A model generated the notes under the pieces. That model was given only the letters and a program-made list of their open reading frames with translations. It was not told where the DNA came from and did no database searches. DNA of 64,000 nt from Frigoribacterium sp. SL97. GTDB taxonomy: Bacteria; Actinomycetota; Actinomycetes; Actinomycetales; Microbacteriaceae. Position numbers and translations under genes: made by a program. This document shows, piece after piece, positions 51,701 to 59,063 of this stretch (positions are counted from its first letter, which is position 1; each line of letters begins with the position of its first letter). The stretch spans positions 124,001-188,000 of the forward strand of contig NZ_CP113062.1 in assembly GCF_026625765.1 (NCBI RefSeq), read 5' to 3'.

Positions 51701-52549
51701 TCAGGCCCGGAGGTCCTTGAGCCACTGCTCGACCGTGCGCGGGCTCAGCCCGAGCTGCTGCTGTGCGCTCGTGGCAGGGTCGATGAGCTCGGAGGGCAGG
51801 GTGGCCCGCCACCGGTACGAGGCCACGACAGGGTCCGCTCCGGCTGAGCCGAAGAGGGGCTCGATGACGCGGCCGAAGTCGTCGACGTCCTGCGCCTCGA
51901 ACCGCACGCTCGTGCCCGAGGCTGCGGCGAAGCCAGCCGCGAGGTCGGAGCCCACGAGGCCGGGCAGCGCACCGACCCCGACGACACCGGTCACGGAGCC
52001 GTCCTGCAGCAGTCGCGCGACGACGTCGGCCACGTCGAGGTGCGAGCTCCACGACACGGCGTAGTCGTCACGGATCGGGTAGCGGAGGACGCCCTCCTGC
52101 TCCACGCCCGCGGCGACCGGCGGCAGCAGCAGGTTCTCGAGGAAGAGGCGCGGGGCCGCGACGGCGACGGAGACCCCGGTCGCCCGCAGACCGGCAGTGA
52201 GGACGCCGACGGGACTCTCAGCCGCACCGTCGCCCTCCGTCGGGTACCCGCTGGTCGAGACGACCACTCGGGCCGGCCGTGCCTGCTCGACGGCTGCGAC
52301 GACCGTCCGGGCATGCGCGAGCTGCTGGGCGGCGTCGCCGACCGGAAGGTGCACGAAGACGCCGTCGACGCCCGCGTAGGCCGCCGCGAGGGACGCTACC
52401 GACATCAGGTCGACGGCGACGGGCGCGCCGCCTCCCTCATAGGCGGACGGGTCGCGGACCGCCGCGGTGACGGCGGCGCCGGAAGCGAGAAGGGATGCGA
52501 CGACGGGGGAGCCCTGGGCGCCAGTAGCGCCGTGGATGAGATAGGTCAT
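51701..52549 (-). CDS. NmrA family NAD(P)-binding protein
   Basis: 282 residues. N-terminal Rossmann motif TYLIHGATGAQGSPVVASLL, then VVVSTSGYPTEG, APRLFLENLLLP and a C-terminal QLGLSPRTVEQWLKDL. Atypical short-chain dehydrogenases of the NmrA/YtfG kind act as redox sensors or quinone reductases. It is divergent from the HxlR regulator, the usual arrangement for a quinone-type stress pair. Confidence 0.9.
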   Translation of the reverse strand: MTYLIHGATGAQGSPVVASLLASGAAVTAAVRDPSAYEGGGAPVAVDLMSVASLAAAYAGVDGVFVHLPVGDAAQQLAHARTVVAAVEQARPARVVVSTSGYPTEGDGAAESPVGVLTAGLRATGVSVAVAAPRLFLENLLLPPVAAGVEQEGVLRYPIRDDYAVSWSSHLDVADVVARLLQDGSVTGVVGVGALPGLVGSDLAAGFAAASGTSVRFEAQDVDDFGRVIEPLFGSAGADPVVASYRWRATLPSELIDPATSAQQQLGLSPRTVEQWLKDLRA

Positions 52550-52566
52550 GAAGCTATCAATGCATC

Positions 52567-52594
52567 TGGTGCACCAGTTACGTCAACTGCACCA
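52567..52594. promoter_or_regulatory. TGGTGCA inverted repeat, candidate HxlR operator
   Basis: TGGTGCA (52567-52573) and TGCACCA (52588-52594), 14 bp apart, in the 59-bp divergent intergenic region of the NmrA and HxlR genes. Placement and symmetry fit the binding of a dimeric HxlR regulator to both promoters. Confidence 0.6.
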
Positions 52595-52608
52595 ATGGCG
52601 TACTGTCC

Positions 52609-52968
52609 ATGTTCATGGCTTTCTGTGGGGAGATCTGGCCCGAGTGCGGCATCGCGAAGTTCCTGACACTGCTCGACGGCCCCTGGGCAACGCTCATCGT
52701 GCGAGAGCTCCTCGAGGGCCCGGCTCGTTTCACCGAGCTAAAGGAGGCGCTGCCCGGCATCAGCGCGCACACCCTCACCAACCGCCTCCGGAAGTTCGAG
52801 ACGTCGGGCCTCGTCACCAGGACGGCGTACTCCGAGATCCCGCCGCGCGTCGTCTACGAGCTCACCCCGACGGGGCAGGGGCTCCGGCCCGTGCTTGAGT
52901 CGATGAACGCCTGGGCGCTGTCCGTCCCGCCGACACCCGACGCAGAGATCGAGGTGGTTCCTCGGTAG
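52609..52968 (+). CDS. HxlR family transcriptional regulator
   Basis: 119 residues. The winged helix shows GPWATLIVRELLEGPARFTELKEALPGISAHTLTNRLRKFE and a Cys near position 13 (PECGIAKFLTLL), typical of HxlR/YodB types that sense aldehydes or quinones. The start ATG 52609 follows weak ribosome signals; ATG 52615 is possible. The TAG overlaps the left edge of element 12. Confidence 0.92.
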   Translation: MFMAFCGEIWPECGIAKFLTLLDGPWATLIVRELLEGPARFTELKEALPGISAHTLTNRLRKFETSGLVTRTAYSEIPPRVVYELTPTGQGLRPVLESMNAWALSVPPTPDAEIEVVPR

Positions 52969-52969
52969 A

Positions 52970-52985
52970 GGATCCCCTTTCGGAC
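52970..52985 (+). repeat. CTATCGGG element 12
   Basis: GGATCCCCTTTCGGAC, directly at the HxlR stop. Confidence 0.7.
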
Positions 52986-53066
52986 GAGCCCTGAGGCTTG
53001 AACACGCTCAGAAAGTCGCTCGGAGCGGCCAGCCGGCCGGCAAATAACGCTGGCTAGGGTGAGCGC

Positions 53067-53918
53067 ATGCGTACATGGGATTTTTATCGTCCAGGTGAGG
53101 AGGTGGTGTCTAACGCCTGGGGCTCGGAGGTGACGCAACAGTCCGCGATAGATGTGGATCTCCTCGAGGGACTGTTGGACGGCCCGAACCCGGCGCACGG
53201 AGACATCGAGATCGTGGTGCCGTTAGCTCGATTCGTACACGACGAGTACGAGGCCTATGGCACCCATGGGTCGCCGCTGAGCAATGACGATTCGCGCCTA
53301 CTTCTCCGTGCGCTAAAGGCGGTCCTCGAGCGCCTTGGCATTGACACCTTCGATCCGCCGTTCCGGGACTACGAGACGTTCCGCAAGTACTGGCGGGCAA
53401 ATGACGGTCACGGCAGCTGGCAGGCCAGACGCGACATGCTCCACGACAAATTCGACACGCTCCACGAGATGCTCGACGCTCGTGAGACAGATTCGCTTGC
53501 CGGTGCGCTGGCCGATCCCATCTCGCCGCGGAAGGCCACCGGCTGGCAACGCGTGGACGAGGAGCTGAACGAGATGCGGCGACACTTCCAGGCTGCTCGA
53601 ACAGAGCAGGACTATTCAAACGTTGGGAACGACGCCGTGGCCGCACTCGAGGCGCTCTCTTCGGCCTCATACGAGCACACCCGCCACGGCGAACCTGGCA
53701 CCGATGAACCGCCGGTGCCCAACACAAAGTCCCGCCTTGGCCGCGTGGTCGAGGTCGAGCTACCTGGGTCCGAGAACGCCGAGCTGCGCAAAGTCGTCCG
53801 CGCGGCAATCGAGCTCGCGCAGGCTACGAAGCACCGCAGGAACGGTGATCGGCGCTCGGCAGGAATGGCGGCTGACGCGGTCCTGCTCGTTGTGAATCTG
53901 GTTCGCCGACTTCGGTGA
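53067..53918 (+). CDS. Hypothetical protein with Abi/HEPN-like C terminus
   Basis: 283 residues from ATG 53067. The N-terminal half is acidic and helical. The C-terminal 100 residues (DYSNVGNDAVAALEALSSASYEH, then AAIELAQATKHRRNGDRRSAGMAADAVLLVVNLVRRL) resemble the tail of abortive-infection AbiJ-like and HEPN-type proteins, in which an early N/D and a late R....H/D cluster are conserved. A phage-defence role is a guess from that pattern. Single gene between elements 12 and 13. Confidence 0.6.
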   Translation: MRTWDFYRPGEEVVSNAWGSEVTQQSAIDVDLLEGLLDGPNPAHGDIEIVVPLARFVHDEYEAYGTHGSPLSNDDSRLLLRALKAVLERLGIDTFDPPFRDYETFRKYWRANDGHGSWQARRDMLHDKFDTLHEMLDARETDSLAGALADPISPRKATGWQRVDEELNEMRRHFQAARTEQDYSNVGNDAVAALEALSSASYEHTRHGEPGTDEPPVPNTKSRLGRVVEVELPGSENAELRKVVRAAIELAQATKHRRNGDRRSAGMAADAVLLVVNLVRRLR

Positions 53919-53946
53919 TCTCCAGCCGGGTCCTCGTCCCCGTAGT

Positions 53947-53962
53947 CGATCCCCTATCGGGC
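53947..53962 (+). repeat. CTATCGGG element 13
   Basis: CGATCCCCTATCGGGC, consensus. A GAAGTT/AACTTC hairpin follows at about 53992-54007. Confidence 0.85.
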
Positions 53963-54033
53963 CCCGCCCTTCCGCCTCGACCACGCTGTCGAAGTTCGCT
54001 AACTTCAGACATCACTTACTTCTCGGAGGCGCC

Positions 54034-54252
54034 GTGCTCTCGATCGTCATCGCCCCAGTGGCCCTCATCATCGTGCTGGCCCTGCTCGGGATGGCCATCC
54101 TCGGGACTGCCAGAACCAGTCCTACCCAGAAGCGCCAGGATGCTGAGGCGAGAGAGCGTCGGCAGGCCCGTGCAGATCGAGGGAGGACAGGTGACGCGAC
54201 CGCGAACACCGCTACGACCTTGGGCTCTCCAGGCGACGAGGCGGTCCGCTAG
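54034..54252 (+). CDS. Small single-pass membrane protein
   Basis: 72 residues from GTG 54034 with CGGAGG upstream. An N-terminal TM helix (VIAPVALIIVLALLGMAIL) is followed by a highly charged tail (KRQDAEARERRQARADRGR). Unknown. Its TAG lies two bases before element 14. Single gene in its interval. Confidence 0.6.
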   Translation: MLSIVIAPVALIIVLALLGMAILGTARTSPTQKRQDAEARERRQARADRGRTGDATANTATTLGSPGDEAVR

Positions 54253-54253
54253 C

Positions 54254-54269
54254 CGATCCCCTATCGGGC
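54254..54269 (+). repeat. CTATCGGG element 14
   Basis: CGATCCCCTATCGGGC, consensus. To the right, GGGC-GCCG (54266) faces CGGC and GCCC about 25 bp later, and GGATAG (54308) is complementary to CTATC: an attC-like imperfect palindrome of about 50 bp. Confidence 0.85.
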
Positions 54270-54353
54270 GCCGTGGAGGAGCCTGGTCGGCGCTCGCCCA
54301 CGTCGACGGATAGACAGATAGGAAATGAGCGTTCCATCCAGCATCCTGTTCTC

Positions 54354-54779
54354 ATGACCACACGGACGGAGGCTGACAGCAGCGTCGTGCTCTGGCGGCC
54401 CACGGGCCCGGAGGAACTCGAGCTCGTCGAGGCGAGTGGCTGGTCGCTGTGGCCCCCGAGACTGCCGGATCAGCCAATCTTCTACCCGGTGTTGAACGTG
54501 GACTACGCTGCGCGCATCGCCCGAGACTGGAATGTGAGGGCCTCGGGCGTTGGCCATGTCACTCGGTTCTCGGTGCGTCGAAGCTTCCTCGAGGGCTTCG
54601 ATGTCCAGCAGGTGGGTGGGCGAAGCATCCTTGAGTACTGGATCCCGGCGGAACGCCTCGACGAACTCAACGCGAATCTCGTGGGGCCCATCACGCTCGT
54701 CAGCACGTTCCGTCGCGATGACGCCGACGGCGAGATCAAAGAGTTCCGCGAGGAGTCGCCCGCCCGTAATGCGCCGTGA
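54354..54779 (+). CDS. ADP-ribosylation/crystallin J1-like protein
   Basis: 141 residues from ATG 54354. VVLWRPTGPEELELVEASGW, PPRLPDQPIFYPVLN, ARDWNVRASGVGHVTRFSVR and ILEYWIPAERLDELNANLVGPI match the small family commonly named ADP-ribosylation/crystallin J1. The biochemical role is unproven. Single gene between elements 14 and 15. Confidence 0.85.
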   Translation: MTTRTEADSSVVLWRPTGPEELELVEASGWSLWPPRLPDQPIFYPVLNVDYAARIARDWNVRASGVGHVTRFSVRRSFLEGFDVQQVGGRSILEYWIPAERLDELNANLVGPITLVSTFRRDDADGEIKEFREESPARNAP

Positions 54780-54795
54780 GGAAGTGCCCGGGGAG

Positions 54796-54811
54796 CGGCC
54801 GTCTATTGGGA
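54796..54811 (+). repeat. CTATCGGG element 15
   Basis: CGGCCGTCTATTGGGA, a divergent copy; the CTAT core and GGG are kept. Confidence 0.6.
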
Positions 54812-54822
54812 CGACGGGCGAC

Positions 54823-55329
54823 TCATCGCACCGCCTGTGCCCTATCGACTGAAGGCAGGGCGAGAAGGACCGCGAGCACGGCGTTGCCTAGCGGCACGGC
54901 AGCCAGGAGTACCCACCACCCCGATCTGCCGGTGTCGTGCAGGCGTCGAACGCTGATCGCGATCCAGGGCATGAGTGACGCGAGCGCTAAGACGGTGAAG
55001 ATGCCCAAGGCGATCTGTGCTCCGAGCGGCAGGATAGAGAGGAGGTAGCCCCACACTGGAAACGGGTTGAAGGCTTCGAGGGCTTGCTCGACCTGGAGCG
55101 GCGGTGCGGCTAGGCCTGACGGGTCCGTGAGCAACGTCAGCACACCTGCCCCGAAGGCGATGTTGGCGACGAGGCTGATGAGGAACCACCACAATGCCCA
55201 GAACCAGAACTCGGCCCGAGCTGCCTTACCTCGGAAGATGGCGTAGCCTCGCCAAAACCTGACGAAGGAAGCACCGAAGGTCGCCTGATGCCACGGCGTG
55301 CCTACGGGTGGCTGGGCAACAGAGTCCAT
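54823..55329 (-). CDS. DUF805 family membrane protein
   Basis: 168 residues. FVRFWRGYAIFRGKAARAEFWFWALWWFLI at the N terminus, several TM helices and AISVRRLHDTGRSGWWVLL are the DUF805 signatures. Integral membrane, function unknown, often found in accessory DNA. Confidence 0.9.
   Translation of the reverse strand: MDSVAQPPVGTPWHQATFGASFVRFWRGYAIFRGKAARAEFWFWALWWFLISLVANIAFGAGVLTLLTDPSGLAAPPLQVEQALEAFNPFPVWGYLLSILPLGAQIALGIFTVLALASLMPWIAISVRRLHDTGRSGWWVLLAAVPLGNAVLAVLLALPSVDRAQAVR
54835..54850 (+). repeat. CTATCGGG element 15b (weak)
   Basis: CTGTGCCCTATCGACT, 39 bp after element 15 and within the DUF805 coding end. Doubtful by itself. Confidence 0.3.
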
Positions 55330-55455
55330 GGGCCCTTTCTACCGACATCGACTACTGAGCGCCCTGCCCAGCGCCAGGGGTCGCGTAGCCGGATCGGTTA
55401 CTGCGACATGCCCATCTCGCGCTTCTGTCCTCTGCGCCTGCCCGGTCTTCTGGCG

Positions 55456-56019
55456 CTACTCATGCAAGGGCCCGGGCACGGCGAGCAAGTCGGCGGCCTC
55501 GGTGGCCATGAGATCCGCCCTCTCTTCTGGTGGTAGCTCGTCGACACGGCTCATGATCAGCAAGGCCTCGACCCCAGGCACCCACGTGTCATCCCTGAAT
55601 CTGGAACTGAATCCTCGCAAGGCTTCCGAAAGCTGCAGAAGCCTGTTGTTGCGGCCAGCGATCAAGCGCAGACTCTCGACAACCAGAGCACGCCGGCCCC
55701 CCTCGTCATCGTCGGTGGCCAACCCTAGATCGGTCCCGATCGCGAGGAGGTATCGAAGGTTCTCGCTGGGAGGCAGGCTCTTGGACTCTCCAGCGAGAAG
55801 GCGAATGTTCAAGCTGTCATGGCTCGCCATCAGCCAAGCGACGGCAAGCTCAGGGCCGCACCATTCATCGGCGTCTCGTGTGAGCGCGACGAGCAGCAGG
55901 ATCGCGATCACGTCCCGATCGGTCACCTCAGATTCCACAAATCCGCCATGGTCGACAACAGCGTCGTCTTCCGCGACCAACGGTCTCGTTCTCGCCTTGC
56001 CCGGCTTGAGGAACCACAT
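55456..56019 (-). CDS. Hypothetical protein coupled to the serine recombinase
   Basis: 187 residues from ATG 56019, which overlaps the TGA of the recombinase gene (TGATG). Mostly helical and soluble, with VIAILLLVALTRDADEW and RALVVESLRLIAGRNNRLLQLSEALRGF. No family recognised. Tight coupling suggests an accessory factor of the recombinase. Confidence 0.65.
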   Translation of the reverse strand: MWFLKPGKARTRPLVAEDDAVVDHGGFVESEVTDRDVIAILLLVALTRDADEWCGPELAVAWLMASHDSLNIRLLAGESKSLPPSENLRYLLAIGTDLGLATDDDEGGRRALVVESLRLIAGRNNRLLQLSEALRGFSSRFRDDTWVPGVEALLIMSRVDELPPEERADLMATEAADLLAVPGPLHE

Positions 56020-56588
56020 CAGGGCTGCTCCCCTCGTTGAACCGCACGATAGACAGTCGAGCGGGCCACGCCGAAGAGCTCAGCGATCTCGCTCGTCGCG
56101 TGGGCGCCGGTGCGGTGGAGCTGCACGAGGTGCTTCTCCTGCGAGGGGGTGAGCTTGGGCTTGCGGCCGCGGAGCTTGCCGGCGGCCTTGGCGATCGCCA
56201 TGCCCTCGCGGGTGCGGGCACGGATCAGGTCGGCTTCGAACTCGGCCACCATGCCGAGGACGTTGAACAGGAGCCGGCCAACAGGGTCGGTGGGGTCGTA
56301 GACCGCTCCCCCGAGGTTCAGCGCGACGCCCTTCTTGGTCAGCTCGTCCGCGATGGCTGTCGCGTCGCGCAGTGAGCGGGCGAGGCGGTCGAGCTTGGTG
56401 ACGACCAGGACGTCGCCGGCACGGCACGCAGCTAAAGCTTCGCGGAGTCCGGGCCGCGCTCGAGTCGTGCCCGAGAGGCCGTGGTCAACATGGACGTGTT
56501 GCTCGTCAACGCCAAGTACTGCAAGACCGTCACGTTGTGCTGCGAGATCCTGCCCCGAGGTCGAGACGCGGGCGTATCCGATGAGCAT
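56019..56588 (-). CDS. Serine recombinase (resolvase/invertase family)
   Basis: 189 residues. The catalytic Ser is in LIGYARVSTSGQDLAAQ (position 10), with LVVTKLDRLARSL, the Arg-rich GMVAEFEADLIRARTREGM, and a C-terminal Hin-type helix-turn-helix KHLVQLHRTGAHATSEIAELFGVARSTVYRAV. It is a complete small serine recombinase of the Hin/Tn3-resolvase type that cuts and rejoins DNA by a 2-bp staggered exchange. It is the only DNA recombinase in the window and lies inside the element array. Confidence 0.94.
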   Translation of the reverse strand: MLIGYARVSTSGQDLAAQRDGLAVLGVDEQHVHVDHGLSGTTRARPGLREALAACRAGDVLVVTKLDRLARSLRDATAIADELTKKGVALNLGGAVYDPTDPVGRLLFNVLGMVAEFEADLIRARTREGMAIAKAAGKLRGRKPKLTPSQEKHLVQLHRTGAHATSEIAELFGVARSTVYRAVQRGEQP

Positions 56589-56715
56589 TCGACGACTGTA
56601 GCGTTCAGACCCCCGTCACCGGGCATTTTTGCGGGACAGGCATACGCGAATCCGCAGGCCAGGCGCCACTTGACCTCAACCGGCCCTGGACAGCTCTAGA
56701 AGGTGTCCCGATGAA

Positions 56716-56731
56716 CGACCGTCTATCGGAC
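56716..56731 (+). repeat. CTATCGGG element 16
   Basis: CGACCGTCTATCGGAC with left flank GATGAA, similar to element 17. Confidence 0.75.
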
Positions 56732-56840
56732 ACTGAAATCGAAACGTAGAGACCCCGGTGCACATTCGAGGTGCGGGTATTCCGACGCATGTGGCGCATT
56801 GTCGGTCTGCCAGTCGCGGCCGTACCGCATAGTTGGGGAC

Positions 56841-57281
56841 GTGCCGGCACCCGAGATCATCTCCCTAGACCCAGCGGCAAGAGCGTTTTACGGTCTTCTG
56901 GCGGCTGGGATGGTCGTTGTTTTCGGGGGCACGACCATCTTCATTTCTGGGCTTCCCGGGCAAATCGCGTTCGGTGTTCTGGCAGGCGCGTGCATCGTCT
57001 TACTTGTTCGCCTCCTGCGTTTATCCCTCACTCTTTCTGACGACGAAGCTGTCATCCGTGGCCTGTTCCGAACGACTCGCATCAATCGGGAGCACGTCAG
57101 GTTGTTGCGAGAGCACGCATATCTCGAGTGGACGGATGAGCTGGGCTTCGGACACTCCACACCCGTGCTGGCCCTCATGCTGAGCTTTTTGCAGCCAACG
57201 TCTCGTCGCCCTGCGGGCAGAGGGCACGAAGTCGCGCGACGCATCGACTCGTGGATTGACGGAACTGTAAAGCGGGCCTAG
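56841..57281 (+). CDS. Membrane protein with PH-like C-terminal domain
   Basis: 146 residues from GTG 56841; the frame is open to an earlier TTG at 56799. Two TM helices (about 15-55) are followed by a short beta-rich domain (LTLSDDEAVIRGLFRTTRINREHVRLLREHAYLEW), as in bacterial PH-domain membrane proteins. Unknown role. Its TAG is part of the terminator hairpin. Confidence 0.6.
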   Translation: MPAPEIISLDPAARAFYGLLAAGMVVVFGGTTIFISGLPGQIAFGVLAGACIVLLVRLLRLSLTLSDDEAVIRGLFRTTRINREHVRLLREHAYLEWTDELGFGHSTPVLALMLSFLQPTSRRPAGRGHEVARRIDSWIDGTVKRA

Positions 57282-57295
57282 CCGAAGCTAGGCCC
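57274..57295. terminator. Bidirectional intrinsic-type terminator
   Basis: GGGCCTAGC (57274), CGAA loop, GCTAGGCCC (to 57295): a perfect 9-bp GC-rich stem with a tetraloop between two convergent genes. There is only a short T-run (CTTTCC) after it. Confidence 0.8.
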
Positions 57296-57311
57296 GACCT
57301 TTCCTGTCTAG

Positions 57312-57413
57312 CTACTTCTTCTTGCGATGCTGGATGACCAACACGGCGATGAAGACAATCGTGACGATGGCGACGGCGATGGGCCACCAACCATTTGCAC
57401 CAGCTGCATACAC
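57312..57413 (-). CDS. 33-residue membrane peptide
   Basis: GTG 57413 with GGAGGG 8 bases upstream. One TM helix (WWPIAVAIVTIVFIAVLVI) and a QHRKKK end. It is placed head-on to the PH-like gene with the terminator between, sharing its interval. The strong ribosome site makes translation likely. Confidence 0.6.
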   Translation of the reverse strand: MYAAGANGWWPIAVAIVTIVFIAVLVIQHRKKK

Positions 57414-57517
57414 GGGCTTATCCCTCCGAAATGATTGCTCCGGCCGTTTCGGCCAGAGAGTATCCATACTTCACGGCTGCCGTAGCTGCGCCCTTGACTT
57501 TCTACGCGACCGGATGA

Positions 57518-57533
57518 CGACCGTCTAACGGGC
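57518..57533 (+). repeat. CTATCGGG element 17
   Basis: CGACCGTCTAACGGGC: GTCTAAC here equals the RYYYAAC of integron sites. It is the last copy of the array. Confidence 0.65.
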
Positions 57534-57551
57534 GTCTCGTTCGCGAGGTAC

Positions 57552-58262
57552 TCAGGTGTCTAGCCGAGCCAACGCGACCGTGGATCCCTTCAAGCGGATT
57601 TCTACACTCGCGATCTTCAGGCTGGGAATGGCTGTCGACGCAGACAGATCTGCGGCACGCGAGCCGGCTGCGTCCCACGTCGCGACGGTGAGCGTGGTGT
57701 TGTCCGTTTGTGTGACCACGAGCTCGTATCCGGAGTTGTCTGGCGCGTCCGCGCCGTAGTCGCAGTTCCAATCGAGCCTCGTGCCCCAAGATTTCTCCTC
57801 GATCTGCAGACCCGCAGTAAGGGTGGTGGAGTCGGTTCCGGGGTCCATTGGCTGGAACGTCATCTGGGCCGTCGCTGGGCCGACGTCGTTTCTTGCGCCT
57901 ACGGCGAGCCCCCCGAAGACGGCGGCAGCAACAGCAGCGGCAACTGCGAGAGCCATGACTCCTCGGCGGCGGCGTTGACTCTTGCGGACGCGGTGGGCCA
58001 TCAGCGACAACGTTTCTGATGGCGCCGGAGTGTCGTCCGAACCCAGAGGTGAATGGATGGCAAGGGCCTCTTCCGGCGAGATCTGGCTCAGGATGCCTGG
58101 GAGACCCGCAAGTTCCGTCACCGCTTCACGGCAGTTGGCGCAGGTACTGAGGTGCTGCTCGTATTCGCGACGTTCATCGGTGGGGAGCGCTCCGAGGACG
58201 TAGGACGCGTCCCAGTCCTGGTAACGGTCCTCGTGAGCTTGGAGATCGGGATGCTCAGTCAT
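57552..58262 (-). CDS. Anti-sigma factor (zinc-finger, RskA-like)
   Basis: 236 residues. The N-terminal zinc-binding ASD motif EYEQHLSTCANCREAV (H-x3-C-x2-C) lies near residues 33-50. A TM helix (about 103-123) and an external RskA C-terminal domain (SGYELVVTQTDNTTLTVATWD) follow. The start overlaps the sigma factor stop (ATGA). It should hold the cognate sigma factor until a signal in the envelope triggers release. Confidence 0.92.
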   Translation of the reverse strand: MTEHPDLQAHEDRYQDWDASYVLGALPTDERREYEQHLSTCANCREAVTELAGLPGILSQISPEEALAIHSPLGSDDTPAPSETLSLMAHRVRKSQRRRRGVMALAVAAAVAAAVFGGLAVGARNDVGPATAQMTFQPMDPGTDSTTLTAGLQIEEKSWGTRLDWNCDYGADAPDNSGYELVVTQTDNTTLTVATWDAAGSRAADLSASTAIPSLKIASVEIRLKGSTVALARLDT

Positions 58263-58774
58263 CGTGTGACGCCCCTTTCTTGGAGGGCTAGCCTCAGCCC
58301 GCGCAACCCGTAGTGGAGCCGCGATTTCGCGGTTCCTTCTGGGATGCCAAGCCGTCTCGAAATTTCAGGAATGCTCTGACCAGCGAAGTACGCACAAACG
58401 ACGACTTGACGGTGCTGGTCGGAGAGCGACGCCAGCGCGTCCGCAACCATGATGCTGTCCAGGACCGCATCAGTGCGATCGAGAGCAGCGCCTTCTCCCT
58501 CGCCAGGGGCTGCCACTTCTCGTCGACTCCGGGCAGATCGTGCGTCGTCGATGACGAGGCGCCGAGCGACGGTGAACAGCCACGCTTGAGCAGCATCCTT
58601 GTCGAGCTCCAGCACCTTGGGACGCTGCCATGCTCTCAGCATCGTCTCCTGAACGATGTCCTCGGTCAGCGCCGCGTTCCGAGTGAGGCTGTGTGTGTAA
58701 CGGCGAAGCGCCCCGCCGTGGCACTCGAACAATGCCGACAAGAGCTCGTCACTGGCTCGGGTCATGACCTTCAC
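58259..58774 (-). CDS. ECF sigma factor (SigL-like)
   Basis: 171 residues from ATG 58774; the in-frame ATG at 58765 (MTRASDELL) is an alternative. Region 2: ALTEDIVQETMLRAWQRPKV, AWLFTVARRLVIDDARSARSR. Region 4: VVVCAYFAGQSIPEISRRLGIPEGTAKSRLHYGLRGLR. It is followed by its RskA-type anti-sigma. In the upstream 289 bp an inverted repeat CTTCACC/GGTGAAG (about 58770-58790) may be the promoter operator. Confidence 0.92.
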   Translation of the reverse strand: MKVMTRASDELLSALFECHGGALRRYTHSLTRNAALTEDIVQETMLRAWQRPKVLELDKDAAQAWLFTVARRLVIDDARSARSRREVAAPGEGEGAALDRTDAVLDSIMVADALASLSDQHRQVVVCAYFAGQSIPEISRRLGIPEGTAKSRLHYGLRGLRLALQERGVTR

Positions 58775-59021
58775 CGCCTCGCGCCGGTGAAGTCCGGCCA
58801 GTGCCTGATCCAGGACCGCCTTTCATCGTGCCTGTAGCGAGCGCAACGGGAAACGCCGATGCGCACCAGCGGTCGAACCTCATGCCATCGACATGGCCAG
58901 GACATGGGTTCACCGTCTGAGCGGAAGGAGTCGACGCATTCGCACCCACTGTCTCTGCTTTCATGTCGATGAGCACTGCCTTGTGGCTCCTTTGCTCGGG
59001 TGGGGTCGTGGAGCTGCGAGG

Positions 59022-59053
59022 GCCTGCAACCCGGAGAGTTCTGTCCGGCAGGC
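59022..59053. terminator. Hairpin after the lipoprotein gene
   Basis: GCCTGC (59022) and GCAGGC (to 59053) with CCGG/CCGG inside. It lies 11 bp past the 3' end of the minus-strand lipoprotein gene, consistent with a terminator lacking a strong T-run. Confidence 0.5.
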
Positions 59054-59063
59054 ACGCGCGCGA

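Noticed and set aside
55370..55400. Another CTATCGGG element at GTAGCCGGATCGGTTACTG
   Set aside because: Only the left flank matches; the CTATCGGG core is missing.
37941..57533. CRISPR array
   Set aside because: The repeats are spaced by 200 to 7000 bp with genes in between, and no uniform short spacers or cas genes are present.
37941..57533. Classical integron with attC sites
   Set aside because: No IntI-type tyrosine recombinase is visible and the copies lack the GTTRRRY partner site. Only one copy contains RYYYAAC. It is kept as integron-like, not as an integron.
37941..57533. Simple transcription terminators explaining the CTATCGGG elements
   Set aside because: The 5-bp stem is weak, has no T-run, and the element keeps one orientation next to genes of both strands.
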